DNA from: Prinia subflava
Lineage: Eukaryota; Chordata; Aves; Passeriformes; Cisticolidae
Direction: 5' to 3'
Assembly: GCF_021018805.1 (NCBI RefSeq)
Contig: NC_086258.1
Location: 20,180,692-20,244,691 of the forward strand
Length of the DNA stretch: 64,000 bases
Shown: one piece after another, positions 12,201 to 24,200 of the stretch
Position numbering within the stretch: the first letter of the stretch is position 1
How the letters are laid out: each line of letters starts with the position of its first letter
Position numbers and translations under genes: made by a program
Notes under the pieces: generated by a model
What the model was told of the DNA's origin: nothing
Database searches by the model: none
What the model saw: only the letters and a program-made list of their open reading frames with translations

Positions 12201-15200
12201 CGTGGGATTATGGTGGCCATCCTCATCAACACGCTCAGCATGGGCATCGAGTACCACGAGCAGGTGAGTGCTGTCCTCAGCTCCTGGTGCACAGGGGTTG
12301 CAGGTGGGGTTATGAGTCCGAATGCAGCTGCAGACAGGATGGTTTGGGGTGAGAGGCGTTGGAATGCTCTGGGAAGGGTCCCAGAATGGAATAAGGCAGC
12401 TTTTTCCTCAGAGCCTGCTTCCAGGTTGCAGCAGTCACCTTGACTGGTACATGGCTATGTGAGCTCCCTCATCCTAGCCCTGCCAGGGATGATCAGCACC
12501 ATGCTGAGCCCCCTGTCCCCTGGGGTCTGTGGTGAGGGGACCAAGGGGACGAAGGAGCCCTTTGCCTCCAGGCCAGTGTGAGCCTGGCAGTGCTTGAGCT
12601 GCTGGTACCTGTGGGCTCAGTGGGCTCTGGGGTCAGTGCAGCTGCAGGCAGGGAACTCTACTGAATTTGAACTCCTTGGAGAGGAGGTACCAAATGGCTT
12701 TGCTTCCTCAGTGAACGCTCCAGCAGCAGCATGATGAGTTCAAAATAGACTCATCGCTGGCTATCCTTCAGTCAATTATCTAAGCCCTTGCAGGCAAGAG
12801 ACTGCCTCTGCTCCAGGCTCTTACTGCTTGTCACCTAGCAGAGCTTTCCCTAGATATAGTCATTAGGAACAGGAGCTGCCATGTTTCACTTCAAACATCT
12901 CCATGCGGATGACAAGAACTCTGCTTTCAGAGGCTTTGCGTGCTGTGGTCTCACATGGGTTTTGTGGCTGCTGCTGGGGCCTTGCCTGGCTTGGTGCCCT
13001 TGGTCCTGCCTCAAGCACAACTTGACTTGAGGCTGTAGGTGCCTGCTTCCTTTGGGGTGAAGAGTTTATGAGTGGGGATGCAGAGATGCTGCAAAACCTT
13101 GTCAATGACCCCTCCCAGTCCTGAGAGCTCCCAGCGTGTTGCTTCTCCCTGGCTCTCAGAGCTCTGTGCTCCTAGAAAGACACAGCCACCCCTGTGCCAC
13201 ACCAGTCCTGGCTGGGAGCTCATTGCCTCTCAAGTCCAGATTCCACTTTTCCCCCTTCCTGGCGTGTTTCATGTTTGCTGAGTTGCTCATGACTGCACCC
13301 AGAGGTGTTTCTGCCCCAGCTCCCGGTGGCAGCGGTGGTGGCTGCAGATCAACTCCCAATTCCCTGTCACCCCGTGGCATGAATGCCTCAGTTACCGAGT
13401 GCCAGGGAGACGTGGCTGTGCTCAATGTGTCCCTTCCAGGCAGCACCTTCCCCCTGACGCCCTGATGCAGTCTGGCTGGCTAAGAGTTGTTTTCAGTACA
13501 CATTAAACAGTGGTGCACTCCAAAATCCTGCTGGTTTCACCTTCATTTGCTGCCCTTGCTAGGAGCTCTGCGGGGAAGCTTGAGTGATTCCACCTTTATT
13601 TAATAATCTCAGGAAGATCATCTCCAAAGGAGCTGGGAGGAGGTGGTTCACAGAAACCAATAAACACTTATTTCTCCCTTGGCTGAAGGGTGGAAGGAGA
13701 TCCACGGTGTCTTTGCTGTGACTGTCCAAGGGGAGGGTTGTCAAAGCTTGCTGCCCTTTAACAGGAGCATCTTTGGGATGTGCTGGTGTGGGCTCCCACC
13801 CAAGGGCACCACCCCGCTGGGGATGGGTGGGTGAGCAAGCTCCCATCATCAAACCCCAAGTGCAACACACTCCTTAATTCTTTGCCTTGGGAAAAGTGGG
13901 GCAGGAGGTTTCTGCTTTTTGCCCTGGCCAGTGGTGACTCCCAGCAAACATCTGGATGACACGAGGCAGATTTTTGCATGGTTTTTGGGTAACAAGGGTG
14001 AAGAGAGCTGATAAGCGTGGGGGGACTCCAGACACTGTAGGTGGTTGCTTTCTTTAATGGTATTTTAAAGCTACTACTGTTCCAGATTCCTTTCTCCCAG
14101 GCATTTAGTGGGAATAGCAGAGGCTGTTTTTATTAGTTCATCTGCTCCAAATGGCGGCAGAGAACAGAGAGGTGTTTCTTTGTAACCTCGGAAGGCTTAG
14201 AGTTGGCAATTTCATAATCTGACAGTTATGAGAGCGGGAATTAGAGGGGTAAAATGCTGGACCAGGCCTTCCTGCAGAGATTAGAAACACTGAAACGTGA
14301 TTTTTTTTCTTTTAGAGGAGCTTTTCCTAAAAGTGTGAGTGATCAGCCGTGTCAAATTTATCTTTACTGACTGATGTTTGCAAAGACGTGAGGGCGCTTG
14401 AAGAGTACTTGACTCCATGACTTTCTATATTAAGCTCTCTGCTTATTTAGACAGCATTTACCTCTTGGGCTTTCCACATTCTGCCCTGGGCACAGTGGGC
14501 TATATTAGGGTAAATATTTTAAGGGCCTATTTTAAGGTGTCATGTCAAAACCTTGTGTTGTTCAGCAGCCCCTTGGCAGAGGGAGCAGGGAGGAAGGACA
14601 GGCTGGAGGTTACTCAAAAAGGAAGAGACTTCTGCTCACCCATCTGCCCCCAGCAGTGCTGGGTGGGATTCAGCAGCTCTGGGACCACCAGAGCATCTTC
14701 AAGACAGGAGCTGGTGAGCTGAGATCCTCGTAACAGCCAGGGAGGAAAGTTTGCTCCTCTGGAGATTTGACATCTCACCTTGGGACAGGCAGCCTGGAGG
14801 GACCTGAAACAATATTTCAGTCCCTTGTTCAACAGCTGTGGCAACCAGAGTAGGCCAGGTTGTGATATTTATTATGACAGTGGTTCTCTGAAGGCACATA
14901 CAAATGAGTTGGGAGTGAGTTGAAAACACTGGCCCCCACCTCCTGCTGTTTACTTGTATTCACCTATCAGTCAACCTGGCCAGACTGAGCACCCATGGCC
15001 AGCACTGCTGGATGAAGCTCCTCTTCCACCCAAAGCTCTTTTCCAGAGGCCACCTTCCACAGTAAATTGTCAGCACACATTTTACCATCACACTGCTGGG
15101 GCTTCAAGAGCTGGGTTTCCCCTCAGCTCCTTCTGACATGAGCTGACTTTCTCACTCAACACCAGCTTGTTTCCACGTGGCTCCTGCACATGCCTGAGCC

Positions 15201-18200
15201 GTGGGTACACCTGACTGGCTGTAATTCTGTGTTTCCTCCCCACCCCACCCATCCAGGCCCAGCTCCTGCTGCTCTCCTGGCTCAGGGTGCAGTGGGAGGG
15301 AGGCAGTCAGCGCGAGGTGCTTGCAGCACTCGCCACGTTGCGGCTGCTGGGCAGCAGTGTGAAATTTTCCATCAGGGAAATGACAACCAGATTGCCACGT
15401 ATTATTAATGTGGCTGCTAAATAGCTTGTTTTTCTACAGAGATGAAGCAAAATGCAGGTAGAAACTATTAGCTTTGGGTAGAGGAATATAAATGTGATTT
15501 AAAGGTAGACTCGGAGGGATTTTAAATACACTGTTGAACCAATTGACTGATTCGCCTTGGGGAAGCTGAGCCTCTGCAGCATTGCGGGTTCAAACAGCTG
15601 GGGCTTTGCAAAAGATTTTTCTGCCATAGAGCAAGAGTAAAATGTGCTGTTAAACCAGAGGGTTTCTGTGCTGCTTTCCCCCCAGCCCTGGCTGTAAGCC
15701 AGGCTCTGTTCCATAATGTGCTGCTTTTATTTTCCTTTTTTTCCTCCAAGTCCTTTCTTGGAGTGAAAAGCAAAGGCTTTAGTATGAGGCGTGATGTTGG
15801 ACTCCTCAGCAGGGGAAAGAATTCAGCAAGGGCTTCCTTGAGGAAGGGCTTTGGGGTTTTGTTTTGTTTTTAAAATCTGGTTCATATTGAGCTTCCTGGC
15901 TGTTCTGAGTTTCCTTGTCTGAACTCGCATTGTATGAACTATATCTTACATATTCATTTGTTTAAATAGCACTTGAATTTCAGCCGCCGTCTCTGCGGTG
16001 TTTTGCCATTGTTAACATAACAAGAAAGAGACTGGAGAGTCCTTCAGTGGCCTCCCCACAGCTGCAATGGGTTCAAATCCCTGCCTGGGTCTGGTGTGGA
16101 CTTGGCTCTAGATTGATCCAAAACCCTGGTGTCTCTGAAGGAAGGAAGAAAGAATTGGTTCAGACCTGTGGGGAGCCTTTTGTTAATTTTTAAGAGCAAA
16201 TTGGAGAGGTGACAAGGGCGAATGATTCTCTGGGACAGCACCCAAGGAGAAAAGCTCATTATCCATGGCAGGCAGTTTTTCGAGGAAGTGGGATCAGGCG
16301 ATGCCTGACATCCCCCCAGCATGACTGCAGCCAGTGGAGGACCCCCAGCTACAGCAGTGGGATCCACAAAGCCCCAAGCCACGGTGAGCAGACTCCTTCT
16401 GCAGAAGACAGGAGCAGCCTAAGCCCATGGCAGTATCTCCAGCTGAATTCCTGGCACCTCCTGCTGCAGGGGAGAGAGCAGGGTACAGATGATGTAGAGT
16501 TGTCACTGGTAACATTACGATATAATAGCTGCTGCAGCACGGAAACATCAACCATCTGCCAAGGAGTCAAAGGAAACCTTGCTGGCAAAATGCATTAGAG
16601 TGTCTATTTATGTAAACAGTCAAGGCTTGAGAACAAGAGGGTTGTCTCTATCAGGATCACAGAACATGAAATTTTTAGGTATCCAGGATGATGGAGAGGG
16701 GAGGTGAAGGGTTAGAAAACCTGCCAGCATAGAGCAACCATTAGGCTGCAGGTTCAGGCATTAATAATAGCCACCAAATGGTATTTATGTACTTCTGCTT
16801 CTGCCTGAATTGAATGTGCAGGGAAGAAGGTAACTGGAAATTATTAGCTGTCATGACACCCACTGACTGATTTCTCCATGTGGGAGGAAAATTGGATTGC
16901 TCCTTGGAGAAATGGTGTGAGGGAACTGGGCAGTGGGGATGTGCCAGGTTGGTGCCCGGGTCTCAGGGTGCTTGGTGTCCAAAGTTCTGGGCAGATTGGA
17001 AAGTAGCAGGTCTGGACCCATGTATGAGCACTGCCTCAAAAGATAGGGGCATCTTTGGGATGAGAAGCACTTTGCTCCCAGGACTTGGTCCAGAGCATCC
17101 CAATCCCAACCAGTTTCAAGCCCAGTTGAATGTTTTGCCACTGGTGGATGGCAGCTTCAGATTTGTCAGGTGTGTGGAGGCTGCTCCTTTGACCACCCCT
17201 ATGTCCCAAAATGAGATTTTGCCCAGTGCTCATTCATCTCCTGAGGAGGCTGTGGGAGATCCAGGGATTGGTACAGCTCACCCTTGTCTGGCTGCACAGG
17301 GCAGCCATGGACACCACCATGTCCCTTCCAGCCTCTGTGGCTCCATGGTCAATCCAGGGCACACATATTTTGGCTTCTTTGATGTGCATGGATTTGTGTC
17401 AGGTCTCCAGGTCAAGAAGGAAGGGAATCCTTTTGTTTTGTAAAATATTTTTGGTATCTCTTGCATCTCTTCTGGGTTGTTTCCTGCAAATTCAGGGACT
17501 CAAAGACCTGTCCCGTGTCCAGGCAGCAGCTGGTGCTGCACCAGGGGCTCTTTGCATCACACACTGGAGCAAACTGGTGCTGAACCCCTTAACCCTGTAC
17601 CCCAGCTGTCTCACTCCAGCTGAATGGTACAGACCAGCTTTGTGATGAATTTTCTCATTTGACACTTCCCTGTACGAGTCTGATTCATTAGGCTTTGTCT
17701 TAGAAGGGCACTTATGCAGATGTGTGCATCCCTGAACCAATGAAACAGCCTTTCCTTGGAAAACCTCCATCTGCCCTGGGCCCTTCCCAGGAGCTCACAA
17801 GGGCTCACACTCATGCACTGTCTTCTCTTCCTAGAGGTATCTCCACTTCCACTCGGGTGCACATCCCACATCTCTATTTAACTCCATTACACATCTCTGC
17901 AGCCCCGTGCCAGCTGCTCTTAGCCAAGCAATCAAAGCCTTGGCAGCTCAGCGAGGCTTTCCCCTCCCTCAGTGCCTGCTGGCTTTGCCCGACGTAGGGC
18001 TTGGAGCTCCTACCAGCCTAATTCCTCGACACTCCAGCTGCAAGGGGCACTCCCACAGCAGGAAAAGGAGGTGCCCTATGGGCTTGCACGTGCTGTATTC
18101 AATTAGCTCACGCAGAAATTGCTCTTATTAATGGTCTCTTGTTGTTGGAGACTGGAGGAGTCAATGCTGGTGGAAGTCATCGGAGCTGTTAATCGCTAGG

Positions 18201-21200
18201 ATCACCGACTTCAAAACCAGCCCTCTGTTTGTTACTGGGGGTAATTCTTTTTATGGACCTTGGGGGTTCTTCTGCTTCTGGGGGATTTGAAGGGTTTATG
18301 AGGTCTTGTAGGAGTTTGCATGTTTTAATTGACTCACTTGTGAAGCTCTTCCAGGGGTGAAAAAATGCCACGGTCCTCTTAGTCATTAAAAAATGGGCTG
18401 TGCCTACAAAGCAGACTTTATCCTGGTTCTGGAGACTGAATTATTTGAAAATTAAATGAGATTTCACGCAACTGGAAAGGTTATTTTTTTTTAATCAGAT
18501 TAATCAGTTCTCTGCACGCTTTAGGGATGAGCCTATATAGATTCCTTGACACCTGCTAAAGTTTTCTTCAGTTCCCTGGTTGGGGAACCATAAGTGTCAA
18601 TCCTTTCCTGTTAATTTAGTTCAGAGGCTGGAAATGCTCGGGCTCCCTTAGATCCTATCATTACAGCTATTGTTTCAGCTGCCATCCATGCCTTCGTGTT
18701 ATCTCTGCTCAGGCAGCATTGAGAAGAGATTCCAGCTTGGTGAAATGGGAAAATGATGTGCGCTTTCAAAACTTGCTTCATGCCCGTGTGAAGGAAAAAT
18801 CGCTGCTCTCTGCAGATAGACAGGCATTTCTTTCTGTTCCTTCTTTGATTATTGTGGTTGTTCCCCTTGGGTGGAAGCCAGGAAATTCAGCTAGAGCATT
18901 TGGAGCACCCTCAGCTTGCAGCACAAATGCTTTCATCTACAAGCACTTTTGGTTGTTGGTGTTTTCCCAGGGATCAGTCCATATTTTTCCCCCAGTTCTT
19001 CTGCTAGAGGTTTGTCCCAATGCTGTTGGCACCCATGACTCTGCCCTGCTGCAACTCCTGTCCTCACAGAGCCCCTTGGCAGAAGCCAAGTGCTTTTTCC
19101 CCTAATCTCTGCTGGATTTCAGCTCTTTGTTATAATTGGTTTTTTGCTGATGTTATGAAACGAGCGGCTTTTCCCCCGTGGATGTCTGTCAGCATTAGAG
19201 ATAGTGTTACCAGCATCAGAAACTCAGGTTCAGCAGAACTCTACAGTGACACTGTTCTTCTTTCCCTCTTTTTATTTCCTCCCTCCCCCTGGTCCCCTCT
19301 CAAGTACTAATGGGGAGATAAGTTTCAAACTTGGTTTAGATTAACCAGAAATAGAGGGCTTTAAATCTCAAGTACTTACAAGGTGTGACCAAGTGGAAAT
19401 GCAGCTTTTGTTCAGCTTAAGCTCCTTCGAAACCTGGGCAGAGGGATGAGCTGGTTCATGTTTTTCTTGCATTTTGTGGGATAATATTCATCCAGAAATC
19501 TCAAGCAGAGAGAGATAAGGAGTTCAGGCAAGAATATCTGCTGTGCCTCCTGAGAGTGATAAAGAGAACCCAGCTGCAGGACTTGGTGGAGGAGGGTGTG
19601 GGCTGCAGGCCCTGTTGATGAGTCTGGGCAGCCATGGCTTGTGGCAGGTCCCTTCAGGGTGGGTCGATGAAATTCTCCCTCAAATTTGGGTCTCATCCCC
19701 TCATTTGCACCCCACTGTCAAGGTAGACAGGAGGTGGCTGGGGACTCAGCCCTGGATGGACAGGGCCAGGGAATTCAGGTTTTTCCTCAACAAAGGTGCT
19801 GGAGAGGAAGGTCTTGCACCCAGAGGTTCCACATCCTCAGGATCAGCTCCTTGTCTGTGCAGATGTGGGGTGGGAAGGTGCACGTGTTGACTGGAATGGG
19901 GAAGGCTGGGTGGAAGGCAAGGAGATTAGCAGAGGTGGTGGAAGGGGAATCCCTGCTGTGCAGAGAGCTCTGATTTCTCCTAAATGAAAGCTGCTTTCCT
20001 CCTTTTCTTACAGCATCACTTGCTGTGGCATGAAATATTCAGCCTCCATTCAGCCCGTAAGAAAATCCTTCTTTCCCATGCAGTGAGGGGGTGTAACTGG
20101 ACTTGTTCACTTGTGTGTCAAAGTCATTTCCTTATAATAAATGCCTATAAATCCTCAACGTCCCAGCAGTCTCCCTCCAGCCCACTGAGCAGCGAGCACA
20201 CTGCCCTTTGCCATGTCTCCAGCCCCAGGAGGAGCTGAGCAAAACCTGCTGCAATCCTGCCACTCTTTGAATTGTTTTCTTTAACCAGTTTGGAGAAGGA
20301 CAAGTAGAGGAAGCCTATCAGACCCCGATTAAACATGGCTCAGGTTTGCTCTGCTGGACACAGGACAACACTTAAAGCCTGATACCCTTTAAGGAGCCCC
20401 AAAGACAATGAATGTCACTTCTGAAAACATGTGTGGATTGAGTTTCTATTTATAAAATCACAAGTAGCTCTGGAGCCACCAGGAGCTGTATTTACTGAAG
20501 GGAACCAAAGTGATATTTTGGATGGTCATGGCTCAGTGGGTGCACGGATACAGGGGGATTAACGTGAATGTAAAGGGGGCAGTGCATGGAGAGGGCTTGT
20601 GGGTTGGGTGAGGACACAGCCATGAGCTATCAGTCATGGGGAACTGAGCGTGGGAGAAGGCAAAGAAAGGGCACCTCATCTTGTTAATTAAGAGCTGCTT
20701 ACATTCATCAGAATTTCTTGCATTTTGCCCCAGGACTTGTGGTCTGGCTCCTGTTTCAGGGTGGACCTGGTGTGTGTCTGCACCCATGTGGAGGGTGGAG
20801 AGGGTCTTAACAGAGCAGTGTCAAGTTGAAAATCCTATCTTTGTGTGACCCACTTGATTTTCTTTCTTATGTCTATATATTAGAAATCTCTGAGTGATGA
20901 GTCAGTAAAACGTTGTTGGTGTTTCCTGTGAAATAGCTGAGGTCGCTGTTTTCTTTCTGTGTTATTTTTCCTCGTTGCCATGGCAATGATTTCAGAAAGG
21001 TCTCATTCCTGCAGCAGTTTGAATGGGTTAGAAGTTTTCACGGTCCTCTGGATCCTCTCACAGAGGCAGAGCGACATCTCACAGATATCCCTGGGGATCA
21101 GGGAGGATCTGCCTCCTGGCTGGTCCTCCAACCCCTCACTCTTTGTGAAGGGTTTTTCTGTTTTATTGTTGGCAAGATAGAGAGGAAAGACCCTGGGGTG

Positions 21201-24200
21201 CTTCTGTTCTTTTGTGTTGGCATCCCAGGTGCAGGGGCTGGACAAAACTAGGCTTGGCTGCAGCCTGGAGCTTGTCTGGGCAGGGAGTGTGAGATGGGTG
21301 GATCCGTGCCAGCCGTGCCCACAGCACTGGGTGCAGGTCTGATGATGATGAAGGCAGGAGTTGAAAGCCTTGTAAACCCTGGGCACTGTCTTCTGGGGTG
21401 CTTGTTTGCACTTCATGAAGCAGCAGGGCTTATTTTTAAGAAACTGGGGAACACAGACCCTGGGGCTTGCCATGGCCCCAGCTCCTGTCCCCTCCTTTTT
21501 CCCTGCTCGGTGCCCACAGCCTCTGTTGCCCAGCAGACACCTCGGAGCCCCTTGGAGCCCGGTGTGCAGGGTGGTGTGGCATGTGCCCACACAGAAATGG
21601 AGTGTGTTCCTTCTGCCAGCAGAAAACTCCCTCGTGAGCTTCTCCTCAGCTTGAAAAATAGGGGGAAAAATGGAAAGACATGCATTACAGCCTATTTCTG
21701 AATGCTGCAAAAGGACAAGGTGCTGGTCCAGCTGTGAGATAGTTCCTGAGGCACTCTGGGGACACCTTCCCTTGCCCCCTCCCATCCCCCTGCTTGGTGC
21801 CACACAGCCCTGCCTGAATCCTCCAGGCAGGCTGTGGAGAGCCCTCCTGGCTGCCCTGCTTGCCCCTTGCCAGACAGGGTCAGGTCTGGGTGGGCGCCCA
21901 GGGCTTGCATCCTCCACTGTTTCTCCTCTCAGTGTTCCCTGAGCTGCACTGCCCCATCTGCTCTGATTTCTTGTGCTGCCACAGCTCGTCAATGTGCTGT
22001 TTGGAATATCAACAAATCGACACTACACAGCCACAAGGTTAACAGGGAATGATTTATCCCGGACAACACATCTGTGGGTCCAGCAAGGCAAAATGTCCTG
22101 GAAACAAAATTCAGTATTTACTGAGGGCTCATCGGCAGAGCTGGTGTTTTGTACCACTGTTGAATTACACTTGGATCTCGCTCTTTCTGGGTGTTGCTCG
22201 TTTAATCATAGGATGCTTTCCTTTTAATTATGCACTGCTGCTACTGATGAGAGAATTAGCAGCCTCTTCTTTTAATGGAGAAGCTGAGGCTGTGGCAGCT
22301 GTGCTGTAATGGGGGTGGTGGGCAGAGGCTTTGTGCTGCATAGAAACCCCAGGCTCTGCACCTCACTTTCTGCTTCCTGAATAATGTCCTTTTTAGGGTG
22401 GTCCTGGAGGTTCTTCTTTTTTTTTCCCCACAATATATCATTTAGTTGAAGGATGTTACTTCCCCCAGCTGCTGTGTTGTGGCCCTCAGAGAGAAAATCT
22501 GAGTGATTTTGGCAGCTCTTTTCCTCCCAGCCCTGTGAGGATCCATGGAGCTGGTTGTGTGCCAGGAGTCAGTGACTCTCTCAGGTACATCGTGTCTAGA
22601 GCTGGTCAATAGTGTTTTGATTAGACAGTTATTGTCAGAAAATGGCAGTTTGTCACATTTGAAGCTGTTTGGGGGAGAGGAACAGTTTCAATGAAGTGGC
22701 CTCAAAATACCCCCCAACTTCATTGGAGTATGTGGTCTGAGGTGTTTGAAATGTCCATTTGGACAGTTGGGGAACAAAAAGTTCCATGTTCTTTTTCATG
22801 CTGACTTTTATTTTTTTTTTAATTTTGGTTGATTTACAGTCCAGAGTAAAGGGATGAAGGAATGGGGACTGAAATAGAGAGAAAGCCCCCCCTCCAAGAT
22901 TTTGTGCACTGTGTTTTAGTTTCCCAAGTCTGAAATTCTGAATTTTTGTTTGGGATGGGATGACATTTCAATTCCCATGGGAGAGAAAAATCACATTCCT
23001 GCTGTGCTGTAATGATGTCTCAGGAAATAGGTCTCAGACATATTTGTGATTTCTCTAGAGTAGAAGCATCTTATAAAAAAATCTTATTATCTATATACAT
23101 CTGTGGCTGAATGAAAATCCCATAGCTGGCATTCTTGGAAGGGTCTGAGTCCCCACTGCCTGGCTGAGATTCCCCAGGGCATGATCATGATCACAGCCCC
23201 CCTCTCTTGGTACAAATAAATCCCAGTGGTGCTCATGGCAGGGGTGTCCCATGGACCTGTGTCCCTTGAAAGGGATGATGAGCTGCCCTGGGGACCCCTG
23301 AGTGGGACTGAGGGTCTTGGGGGATGCCCTGCTTCAGGGATGGCTCTGAAATCCTCCAAGTAATTTACATCGCCCCATCTCATCTGTTCAGGGATGTGTA
23401 ATTTCCCAAAGCAAAATAACTCAGCCCATTTCAGCCAGCTCAGAGTGGGGTGTGCTCCCAGCAGATGCTCAGCCTGCCCACCCCAGCAGAGCTCCAGGCT
23501 GCTCTGGATCTTCTCTTCTCCTGGACGGATGAAATGAAAGTTTTCCCCTTTTCTTTCAGTCCAGTTTGGCCTTAGATTTTGGGATATTAATTCTCACCTC
23601 CGGTTCAGGAGTTCCCACTCTTCATTTTTATTATGTCTGCCTAGTGTCTCAGATATTAAAAACTGTTTCCTGCAAGAGAAGTGGAAAAGAGTGTGTGGAG
23701 GAGGGGGGGTGGGCAGGCAGCTTTTTTGGGGTGAAGCAATGGGAGGCAGGTGGATTTGTTGCTGCTGTGTCAGCACGGGCTGACCCATAGCCCTCACCAG
23801 TGCCAGGGCTGTTTGGGTGTTGAATATCTCCTGAGTTGGGTGGTCTGGGAGGGAAATTTCATGGGCCAGAGGGGTCACAGCCCTTCCAGCGTGTGCTGAG
23901 GACCCTGGGAGGGTTGCAGTGTAAGTGTTGCTCCCCCTCTGCCTCCCCACATCCCCCAGCTATGCCCTGCCAGCACGTCCTGTCCAGATTTGCACATTTC
24001 AACAACATCTCTGCCCAGAACGGGACCATGAAGTCCAAAGATTCATTAATCCATGCTATTAACATGTCACCCCTTCCAGGGCTGCTGGATTTTCCATGTC
24101 AGCCCCAGGAGGAAGGGATGCTGTGACTGCAGGAGATGTTGGGTGTGGGGTTTAACTGGGCTGTGCCTGCAGGGCCAGTTGGATTTGGCAGTACCACTGG

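Noticed and set aside
16065..16085. tRNA-like B box (GGGTTCAAATCCC)
   Set aside because: Flanking bases do not form the five-pair T arm, and no A box or acceptor stem was found at the right distance.
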